42,863 bases of DNA, from NCBI GenBank assembly GCA_026692885.1, contig JAPLNJ010001160.1:1-42863 (forward strand). The letters are read 5' to 3'. Made by a program: the position numbers and the translations under genes. This document shows, piece after piece, positions 17,634-24,224 of this stretch. Positions within the stretch are counted from its first letter, which is position 1. The number at the start of each line of letters is the position of its first letter. This DNA is from Planctomycetota bacterium. Its GTDB lineage: Bacteria > Planctomycetota > Planctomycetia > Pirellulales > Pirellulaceae. Under the pieces are notes generated by a model. That model had not been told where the DNA came from, searched no databases, and saw nothing but the letters and a program-made list of their open reading frames with translations.

Positions 17634-19796
17634 CTAGCGCGCGACGGAGATCACGTACCAAGTCGTCGGGGTCTGGCCGACGGGAATCTTCCATCCGGCA
17701 GCGGTCTTCGTCGCGGGAAAGCTTTCACCCATCGCCTGTCCGGCGCCGTCGAGAGGTTGGGCCCTTACGGCTTGGACGCCCTCCAGGTTTCGCAGGACGA
17801 TGGAACCGCTAAGCGGCTCGATGCCAGCGGGCGCCCGGCCCCAGTGCTCCAGGGACTTACGCGGCACATCCCATTGCATGTCCGAATTGGCCACGCGACC
17901 GCAGGTCGTCAAGAGTAGCCGTGGCGACTCGGCGATGGATGCTCCGTCCAGACTCTGCAGCGTCACGGCACAGAAGGACTGCTCCAGCTGGACCGCCAGA
18001 TTCGCCGTCGGTAGATCGACCGCTTGGCAGTGACCGATCAGGGCCTGTGATCGGGCGGTTTCCATTGTCACCAACCCCTGCTTCTGCTCCCGACAGTGCC
18101 AAGTTAATTCGCCCGTATCCGAGCGGATGGGATCGCTGGCCTGCCGGTCGAACTGCGTCGTGGGCGGCCCTGCCAAGGATTGGATGCGGACGGCATGCGT
18201 CAACGGCATGGCGGGGTCAAAGCCCGGTGTGAAGTAGGGAGCCTCGGACCATGACAGGCGCAGACTTTCCAGGACCTGTTCGCGCGAGTAGGATCGCGTG
18301 ATCGTCTGCCGGGCAGGGCTGACGTCGCCGCGGAGGAACAGCAGCGCCCCGGCCCGCAGTTGGCTCATCTTGACCGGGTCGGAAAATAGGTCAAAGTGGC
18401 CGATCATGCCCGGCGACGACGCCACGGGGTCCTGGTGAGCCAGCGTGTACCAGAAGATGCCATCCCAGTCCTGGAAGGCGGCGTAGGCGGCCAGGATGGG
18501 AATCCCTTCACAAGCGAACTCGGCCGGGAAGGGGTGGTTTACCTCCGACACGGTATACGGCTTGCCCGCCATCGCCGAGCGCGAGAGCTGCACCACGCTG
18601 GAACGTAACGGCTCGTTCACCATGGGCGTATTGCCGATCCGAAAGCCTGTCTGCTTGTTGCCTTGGCGAATATAGTCTGGGTGTTGCCAGTAAACGTGGC
18701 CGTCGACGATGTCCAGCAGGCTGGTGGAACTCAGGTGGAGGTAGCCGCTCTTGCCGTGGTTGTGGTCGCTGCTGCCTACCAGCGGTGCCTGCACGCCCAA
18801 TTCCTCCCGCAGCAACCGGGCCATGTCCTGGAAGTACTGACGTTCCGTCTCCACGTAGAACGTCGCCTCGGTCTGGAAACGCAGCGTCGACGCCTTGGCA
18901 AACCCCTTCGGCTCCAACCGCAGAATCGGTCCGTCCGCGGGAGCGCCGGCCTCAGTTCGCAAGTCGGCAAGTTGCTCGGCGGTCAACCGTTTTCGCAGCC
19001 AGGCATTGTACAGCTCGGTCAGGGCGCGCTCGTAGCTGGCCGGGATATCGGTCCAGGTACCGGGGTGCTGGGTGGTGTTCTGGCCCAAGAGCCGACCGGA
19101 GAACCAGGACTCGACCAACGAGTTCTCGTTGACCAGCTCCACGATCGCGACGGCCGGCTCGTTGCGGTACTCCGACTGCGTGTACGGATTGCGATGGGTC
19201 AACAGCAGCCGGGCGTATTCCCGCTGCAGTTCCCGTAGACGCGGGTCGAAGTGCGTCAGAGCTTTGGCGTAGCCTAGCAGCTCAGCGTCGGCCACACCGT
19301 CGCCCGGCTTGTAGGAATGCCCGACGTTAAGGTTCAGGTTCGTATAGATCCCGCGTTTCTTCAGCTCGGCGATGAAGTAGTCCAGCCGGTCCAGCTGGCG
19401 GGGATCAAGAGCTTGCGTGTCGTCCCGTCGGGCGTCCAGGATGCCGTTGGGCGACAAGATGTCAAAGAAGTGGAACCGCACGCAGTTCACGCCGGATTGG
19501 GCCAGCCGCAACGCAATCCGCGGCGCATGCTCCTGAGCGGGCATCCCGGCGGCCATCGACACATTCACGCCCCATAGCCGCAGTCGCTTTCCGTTGCCGC
19601 GCACCAAGTGTCCGCCAACGCTGCGCACCCGGCCGTCTTTACCCGCCGGTCCGTCCAGGAGAAACGACAGGTCCGCTGGCGAGTTCACGTCGGCTTTCCA
19701 GTCGACGGCGAAAGGCACGAAGTCTTTCTTCTCGGCTGAGGTAGCGGTCGAAGCAAACAGCAACACCAGTGCAATCATCGGCAGGCTGCGACGCAT
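17634..19796 (-). CDS. Secreted glycoside hydrolase, (beta/alpha)8 clan A-like
   Basis: A 720-residue protein with a signal peptide ending near STATSAE (about residue 21). The N-terminal half is a TIM-barrel resembling GH5-type enzymes: RLRLWGVNVS at the first strand, NCVRFHFFD, then IVELVNENS with E224 as the probable acid/base and YTVSEVNHPFP with E418 as the probable nucleophile, the spacing expected for a retaining clan A enzyme. The C-terminal 250 residues look like beta-sandwich modules. It is convergent with the beta-helix gene, 64 bases apart, suggesting a carbohydrate-processing neighbourhood. The substrate cannot be named. Confidence 0.82.
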   Translation of the reverse strand: MRRSLPMIALVLLFASTATSAEKKDFVPFAVDWKADVNSPADLSFLLDGPAGKDGRVRSVGGHLVRGNGKRLRLWGVNVSMAAGMPAQEHAPRIALRLAQSGVNCVRFHFFDILSPNGILDARRDDTQALDPRQLDRLDYFIAELKKRGIYTNLNLNVGHSYKPGDGVADAELLGYAKALTHFDPRLRELQREYARLLLTHRNPYTQSEYRNEPAVAIVELVNENSLVESWFSGRLLGQNTTQHPGTWTDIPASYERALTELYNAWLRKRLTAEQLADLRTEAGAPADGPILRLEPKGFAKASTLRFQTEATFYVETERQYFQDMARLLREELGVQAPLVGSSDHNHGKSGYLHLSSTSLLDIVDGHVYWQHPDYIRQGNKQTGFRIGNTPMVNEPLRSSVVQLSRSAMAGKPYTVSEVNHPFPAEFACEGIPILAAYAAFQDWDGIFWYTLAHQDPVASSPGMIGHFDLFSDPVKMSQLRAGALLFLRGDVSPARQTITRSYSREQVLESLRLSWSEAPYFTPGFDPAMPLTHAVRIQSLAGPPTTQFDRQASDPIRSDTGELTWHCREQKQGLVTMETARSQALIGHCQAVDLPTANLAVQLEQSFCAVTLQSLDGASIAESPRLLLTTCGRVANSDMQWDVPRKSLEHWGRAPAGIEPLSGSIVLRNLEGVQAVRAQPLDGAGQAMGESFPATKTAAGWKIPVGQTPTTWYVISVAR

Positions 19797-20077
19797 GGTC
19801 CATCTCCTTCAACATGCCCCACGTTCGTGCGACACCGCATTCTACCGTGGTGGCGACAAGTTCTGAACCTGGGGCAAGCGGAAATCATCGGTCCCCGTTC
19901 GCGGATGCAGGCTGCCGCTTCCCCCGCGGAATCGCAGATTTGCCGCAAGGCACGGTAACGACTCTCACCTTAAACCTGGAGATAGCCTTGAAGGATTGGA
20001 TTAGCTGTACCAGAACACGGGTCTGAAACGGTACTGCTCCCTGTCGCCCGCGTCACGGGGTTGGTATCTTGACAGCC

Positions 20078-22087
20078 ATGACGCTGACTCCGCTCGAAAT
20101 CCTGGGACCGCAGGGCCGCATCGCAGCCCGGCTGAAACACTACGAACACCGCGTGCAGCAACTGCAGATGGCGGATGCGGTCGCGGCCGCCATCCGCCGC
20201 GGCAAACACCTGATCGCCGAGGCGGGGACCGGCGTCGGCAAGAGCTTCGCCTATCTGGTCCCCGCCATCCTGGCGGTGACGGAGGAGCACGCCGAGGGCG
20301 ACGAACACGCCGTGCGCCGCGTGGTGATCTCGACGCACACGATCAGCCTGCAGGAACAATTGCTGCACAAGGATCTGCCGCTGTTGACCAGCGTGATCCC
20401 TCAGGAATTCACGGCCGTGTTGGCCAAGGGTCGGCACAACTACCTTAGTAAACGCCGGCTGGATGTGGCCTTGTCCCGCGCCGGCAGCCTGTTCAGTTCG
20501 GACGAGGAACTGGACCAACTCCGGCAGGTCGCCCAGTGGGCGAAACAGACCGAGGACGGCTCGCTGAGCGACTTGTCCTTTCGGCCGCAGGCGGGCGTCT
20601 GGGACGAGGTGGCCAGCGACAGCGGTAACTGCCTGGGCCGTAACTGCCCGACCTACAAAGATTGCTTCTACTTTCGTGCCCGCCGGCGCTTCAATAACGC
20701 CCAGTTGCTGATTGTCAACCATGCCTTGTTCTTCAGCGACTTGGCCTTGCGACGCGACGGGGCCAGCATTCTGCCCAAGTACGATGCGGTGATCTTCGAC
20801 GAAGCCCACACGCTGGAAGGCGTGGCCGGTGATCACTTGGGCATCGGCGTCACCTCGGGGCAAATTCACTACATCCTGAACAAGCTCTACAACGACCGCA
20901 CGAACAAGGGTCTGCTGGTCTATCACCAGTTGGGCAAGGCCCAGCGGGAAACGTTGCACTGCGCACAACTGGCCGACGACTTCTTCCGGGACCTCCACAA
21001 TTGGCTGGAAGAACAGCCCGAAAAGAATGGCCGGGTTCGGTCGCCGGAGATCGTGGGCAACCCCCTCAGCCCGGCTCTGGAACGCCTGGCCAAGCTGATT
21101 CGCGGGGAGGCCAAGGAGCTCCGCGAGGAAGCGCAGCGTCAGGATCTCATGTCGGCCGCCGAACGGCTGTCGGGGCTGGCCGGCGAGATCGAGAAATGGC
21201 AGACCCAGGCAGTCCCGGCCTCGGTCTACTGGATCGAAGGCGGGATGTCGCGGCGCGGCCGGCTGCAGATCACGTTGTCGGCGGCGCCGATCGACGTCGG
21301 TCCGGCCCTGCGCGCCGATCTGTTCGACACCGCGCGGTGCGTGATCCTGACCAGTGCCACACTGGCCATCGGCCGCAGCGGGTCGTTCCAATTCTTCCAG
21401 TCCCGAATCGGCCTGACGCAAGCCGGCACGATCCGCCTGGACAGCCCCTTCGATTATCCGCGCCAGGCCAAGTTGATCCTGGTCGACGGCATGCCCGATC
21501 CGACGCAGGCCCGCGACGAATACGAGGCGTGCTGCGCCGACATGGTCCGACGCTATGTGGCCCGCACCGACGGCCGGGCGTTTGTGCTCTTCACCAGCTA
21601 CGAGATGATGCGGCGGATGGTCAGCGAACTGACGCCCTGGTTGACCGAACAGGACTTGGCCCTCTTTGCCCAGTCCGACGGCCTACCGCGGCACCAGATG
21701 CTCGATCGTTTCAAGAGCAACCCGCGATCCGTGCTGTTCGGCACGGACAGCTTCTGGCAGGGCGTGGACGTGCCCGGCGACGCGTTGCAGAACGTGATCA
21801 TCACCAAACTGCCGTTCAGCGTGCCGGACCATCCGTTGCTGCAGGCCCGGCTGGAAGCGATTCGCGCGGCCGGCGGCAATCCGTTCTTTGACTACCAGGT
21901 CCCCGAAGCCGTGATCAAACTGCGCCAGGGCTTTGGCCGGCTGATCCGGAGCCAACAGGACCACGGTATCGTCGTATTGCTGGATCCTCGCGTGCGAACC
22001 AAGCGTTACGGCCGCACCTTCCTGGAGTCCCTACCGCCCTGCGAAGTTGTGGTCGAATCCGTGCGGACGGCCGGGGAGAGGCAGTGA
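20078..22087 (+). CDS. DinG/Rad3-like superfamily 2 DNA helicase
   Basis: A 669-residue XPD/DinG-type helicase. Walker A is AEAGTGVGKS (about 48-56) and the DEAH box is IFDEAHTLEG (about 239-248). The C-terminal motifs are GTDSFWQGVDVPGDAL and QGFGRLIRSQQDHG. These enzymes unwind DNA 5'-3' and resolve R-loops and damaged structures. The Fe-S region has C185-x4-C190-x5-C196, but the first ligand, expected in the NYLC pattern, is serine (NYLSKRRL, S124). Start at ATG 20078; a TTG three codons earlier is possible. No exonuclease domain is fused. It ends eight bases before a family D palindrome. Confidence 0.88.
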   Translation: MTLTPLEILGPQGRIAARLKHYEHRVQQLQMADAVAAAIRRGKHLIAEAGTGVGKSFAYLVPAILAVTEEHAEGDEHAVRRVVISTHTISLQEQLLHKDLPLLTSVIPQEFTAVLAKGRHNYLSKRRLDVALSRAGSLFSSDEELDQLRQVAQWAKQTEDGSLSDLSFRPQAGVWDEVASDSGNCLGRNCPTYKDCFYFRARRRFNNAQLLIVNHALFFSDLALRRDGASILPKYDAVIFDEAHTLEGVAGDHLGIGVTSGQIHYILNKLYNDRTNKGLLVYHQLGKAQRETLHCAQLADDFFRDLHNWLEEQPEKNGRVRSPEIVGNPLSPALERLAKLIRGEAKELREEAQRQDLMSAAERLSGLAGEIEKWQTQAVPASVYWIEGGMSRRGRLQITLSAAPIDVGPALRADLFDTARCVILTSATLAIGRSGSFQFFQSRIGLTQAGTIRLDSPFDYPRQAKLILVDGMPDPTQARDEYEACCADMVRRYVARTDGRAFVLFTSYEMMRRMVSELTPWLTEQDLALFAQSDGLPRHQMLDRFKSNPRSVLFGTDSFWQGVDVPGDALQNVIITKLPFSVPDHPLLQARLEAIRAAGGNPFFDYQVPEAVIKLRQGFGRLIRSQQDHGIVVLLDPRVRTKRYGRTFLESLPPCEVVVESVRTAGERQ

Positions 22088-22094
22088 ACAAATC

Positions 22095-22162
22095 GTAGGG
22101 TGGGCCAAGTACTCGCGGCCCACCAGGCCCAAGCAGTGATGGTGGGCACAGCCCATCCTGCA
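22095..22162. repeat. Family D palindromic repeat after the helicase gene
   Basis: GTAGGGTGGGCCAAGTACTC followed by GCGGCCCACCA, then TGATGGTGGGCACAGCCCATCC. The same left half occurs at 41479, and shortened forms at 5114, 28353 (inverted) and 32285. It starts seven bases after the helicase stop codon. Confidence 0.75.
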
Positions 22163-22250
22163 CCTTGGGCAAGCATCGTCGGCCGATTTGATTCTCTCAC
22201 AGCCTCGGAGTGAAGTTCCCCGCCAGCCAAAGAAGTGTTAGACTACAGGC

Positions 22251-22454
22251 ATGATCGATCGTTCCGAGTACCAGCTGCGTATCCGGCCGCTTACTGAACA
22301 GGGCGACGAGGAAGACGTGTGCGCATTGACCATGGCTGAACGGCTCCAAATGATGTGGCAACTGGCCGCAGATGCTTGGGCCTTCAAGGAGGGATCCGTC
22401 ATTGAATCCCGACTTCCGAGACATGTTGTGCGCGTTAAACGACGCAGGCGTTGA
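22251..22454 (+). CDS. Small protein of the type found upstream of nucleotidyltransferase genes
   Basis: A 67-residue basic protein with the core LTMAERLQMMWQLAADAWAFKEG and ending SRLPRHVVRVKRRRR. I recognise this pattern, from memory, as a small planctomycete protein encoded just ahead of a MNT-type nucleotidyltransferase, an arrangement that suggests a toxin-antitoxin-like pair. Here its 3' end overlaps a truncated copy of exactly such a partner. Function is inferred from that association only. The ATG lies about 160 bases after the helicase stop, just past a family D repeat. Confidence 0.6.
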   Translation: MIDRSEYQLRIRPLTEQGDEEDVCALTMAERLQMMWQLAADAWAFKEGSVIESRLPRHVVRVKRRRR

Positions 22455-22527
22455 GTTCCTCGTTGTCGGGGCCTACGCCCTGGCAGCGCACGGTTTACCG
22501 CGCGCTACAGGTGCTTGCCCCTCCTAG
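22402..22527 (+). pseudogene. Truncated nucleotidyltransferase-like gene (5' fragment)
   Basis: A TTG codon nine bases after AAGGAGGG starts an open frame: LNPDFRDMLCALNDAGVEFL, then VVGAYALAAHGLPRATG. This is the N-terminus of a small nucleotidyltransferase-fold protein; the GAYALAAHG loop is the nucleotide-binding signature. Homology stops right after RATG, before the catalytic D-x-D, and the frame ends in a TAG four codons later. The remaining ~120 codons are absent from the window. It overlaps the preceding small gene in another frame, as intact pairs do. I conclude that this module is broken. Confidence 0.65.
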
Positions 22528-22624
22528 AACAGCCCGAAGTAGGCGTCGTCGCGGTAACGTTGAATTCCTGAACAGTAGGTTAGGCCCCCTCCGAGCTCGT
22601 CTCGGTGGAGCCCGTGATTTTGCA

Positions 22625-22717
22625 CTAGTGCGTCGTCAAGACTTAATGTTGGGGTTGGCTTGGGTGCCACTGGCTCCGCCAGTGGCACCCCAAAATTTAG
22701 CCTTGAAGACACACTAG
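22625..22717. repeat. Palindromic element (about 93 bp) with a central hairpin
   Basis: Ends CTAGTGCGTCGTCAAG and CTTGAAGACACACTAG are inverted copies with two mismatches. The centre is a strong hairpin, GTGCCACTGGC / GCCAGTGGCAC. Confidence 0.7.
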
Positions 22718-22900
22718 CCCGGATGCTGCTCGTGTACGGATGGCAGAGCCAGAGCATAGATTTTTCTTATTTGGTTTACATCCGGTTTGCGATTTCGCGA
22801 TTCGTGTGGGCCGACGACCTCACCGCGCACGGACAGCCGTTCCACCGGGCTGTGGAAGTTCACGCGGTAGCATGTTTGCTGGCCGTTGGGCGGGCGCAAC

Positions 22901-22946
22901 AAAAAAGGCTGCCGCCCCGGGCCTCAAGCCTGGAAGCGGCAGCCTT
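22901..22946 (-). terminator. Intrinsic terminator, minus strand
   Basis: A perfect 11-bp stem, AAGGCTGCCGC against GCGGCAGCCTT, with additional pairing in the loop, followed on the minus strand by six T bases. This is the clearest intrinsic terminator in the window and would end the candidate RNA described above. Confidence 0.75.
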
Positions 22947-23095
22947 ATCACGCACAAAAAAACCTTCGGTCGACTGAGACTGCGGAGGAGACTGCGAGAA
23001 AAGCGAGGATCTGGCGTGCTACTGCACTTGCCGTTGGGTGATCCTGGCCAACGCGGTTTTGTTGATCCCTCTGTCCAATACGACCAAAGGTTTAA
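22901..23095 (-). ncRNA. Candidate structured non-coding RNA
   Basis: On the minus strand a perfect TATAAT (23107-23102) is followed, from about 23095, by an RNA that can fold. A 13-bp closing stem pairs 23081-23093 with 22960-22972 (one G-U). An inner stem pairs 23064-23071 with 23005-23011. Two hairpins are enclosed: CGTTGG/CCAACG (23032-23053) and GTGC/GCAC (23016-23027). The closing stem is followed by seven U, then a strong intrinsic terminator at 22905-22946. No -35 of good quality is visible. I do not recognise 6S RNA, SRP RNA, tmRNA or RNase P. A 25-codon open frame without a normal start (..VVLDRGINKTALARITQRQ..) overlaps it, so a leader or small-protein mRNA is the alternative. Confidence 0.45.
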
Positions 23096-23101
23096 TGTCT
23101 T

Positions 23102-23107
23102 ATTATA
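23102..23107 (-). promoter_or_regulatory. Perfect -10 element upstream of the candidate ncRNA
   Basis: TATAAT on the minus strand in the context CCGGTATAATAAGAC, seven bases before the likely start of the structured RNA. No good -35 hexamer is found 16-18 bases upstream. Confidence 0.4.
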
Positions 23108-23435
23108 CCGGACTTCGTTAACAAGTCTCCCGGGCAGACAAATTTATCGGCACTTGCTCCGCCGCTTCTTTGCCGAATACGGATAAAATCCACGACCAAA
23201 AAAATGGCCGGAAATACAGCGATTGGCATTGGACACCTTGAGGCGGGTGAAAGGGTGGGAGATCGGGCGGTCGCGTTGCGGGCCGAAGGTGAAACTCCGC
23301 CGAGGTAGACTCGGCGGCATCGGTGCTGGACGAGACGTGGTGCGTCTGCCGGCGACAGAAAGGGCGCTGCGGGTGACCAGCAAGACGGCCACCACTTGAC
23401 GTCGCCAGTTGGGAAGGGGAGCTTTCCCACACAGC

Positions 23436-23463
23436 TTGTTCCCGCCGGGGAGGGCCGTATAAT
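23436..23463 (+). promoter_or_regulatory. Promoter-like sequence reading rightward
   Basis: TTGTTC and a perfect TATAAT are separated by 16 bases. It would drive the short frame that begins at 23508. It points away from the minus-strand -10 at 23102-23107. Confidence 0.4.
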
Positions 23464-23507
23464 TCGGTGGTACAAGGACTTCCTTTCACGAATCGGGGGC
23501 TTGCGGG

Positions 23508-23699
23508 ATGACTTTTCCTATCATGGTCGAAAGCTCTGAGGGCCAATTCCGAGCGTCCCTTGTGGGCGATCCTGGTCTCTGTGTTGGTGCCCCATCTCGA
23601 GAAGCCGCGGTGGGTGCGCCGTGCCGCGGCGATACCAGGGGACGAGCGGAAGACTCGTCTCGACTCGATTCAAGGCAATACAACTCACCCCAAACGTGA
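23508..23699 (+). pseudogene. Possible frameshifted antitoxin-type gene
   Basis: The ATG at 23508 follows GGGGGC and GCGGG. The first ~30 residues (MTFPIMVESSEGQFRASLVG, then DPGLCVGAPSREAAV) have the layout of small HicB-like planctomycete proteins as I recall them. After that the frame loses character, while the +1 frame reads ...GDERKTRLDSIQ, consistent with the family's ER-GEL-SLDIQ ending after an indel. The promoter-like site just upstream fits a once-active gene. Low confidence. Confidence 0.3.
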
Positions 23700-23741
23700 G
23701 GGAAAGAAAATACGAGCGTCGTTTCGAGCGCGCGCGGAGAT

Positions 23742-23895
23742 AGCACGGATGGCAAGGCCGGGGCTCGGATGAGAACCAATGAACGAAACTGGCGGACGTT
23801 CTGGGTGGACGGTTCCATCACCCGCCTTGTCCGAACGACGATCTTTGGTTGCCTTCCGCAGTCCTCATCCGTGCCCCGGCCTTGCCATCCGTGCT
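23742..23895. repeat. Palindromic element (about 154 bp)
   Basis: The 31-base arms AGCACGGATGGCAAGGCCGG... (23742-23772) and ...CCGGCCTTGCCATCCGTGCT (23865-23895) are nearly perfect inverted copies flanking a unique centre. No other copy was noticed in the window. Confidence 0.75.
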
Positions 23896-24114
23896 ACCGA
23901 AGTGAAACTATCCCGTGTGCCCTCGCACAACCTAGTTGCAAAAGTTATTTCGGCCCTGCGCCGAAGGAGCGAGCGATGGTCCGAACGACACGGAACCCGA
24001 AATACTTGGCCCAGTTTTCGGGGTCGCGCCCATGGCGGAACGCCGACCGGCCGGCGCCGCCGTCGTCACCCCAGCCGCCGCCCCGGAGCACCCGTTCCAA
24101 GCCTGTGCCCCGCC

Positions 24115-24182
24115 CCGGCCTTGATCATAAGGTTACGATGATCCGCTGCTAGCGTTTTGCGCTACGTTATGATCAAGGCCGG
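24115..24182. repeat. Family 1 element lacking the inner hairpin (68 bp)
   Basis: Ends CCGGCCTTGATCATAAGG and ...ATGATCAAGGCCGG are inverted copies. The sequence between retains GGTTACGATGATCCGCTGCT, as in copy a, but the AACCCG hairpin is gone. It lies 43 bases before the next gene. Confidence 0.75.
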
Positions 24183-24224
24183 CGGCGTTAGGCCCTTGAT
24201 TACCAGGATCCCCAAGGTCGCACC

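Larger units (their letters stand above)
22528..24224. other. Long gene-poor region with repeats and a candidate RNA gene
   Basis: About 1.7 kb with no complete protein gene I can support. It contains palindromes (22625-22717, 23742-23895, 24115-24182), the candidate ncRNA and terminator (22901-23095), a promoter-like site reading right (23436-23463) and a short fragment of a possible antitoxin-type gene (23508-23699). I see nothing identifiable in 22718-22900, 23110-23435 or 23900-24110. Confidence 0.5.

Noticed and set aside
23204..23308. A 34-codon frame starting MAGNTAIGIGHLEAGERVGD on the plus strand
   Set aside because: No ribosome-binding site, no recognisable family, and it lies in compositionally noisy spacer.
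23204..23460. RNase P RNA-like words (GGGTGAAAGGGTG, GGTGAAACTCCGCC, GACAGAAAGGGC) on the plus strand
   Set aside because: The order vaguely recalls rnpB, but the obligatory 5' GAGGAAAGTCC region is absent, the 3' GACAGAA...GGCTTA block is not preserved, and the length is too short.
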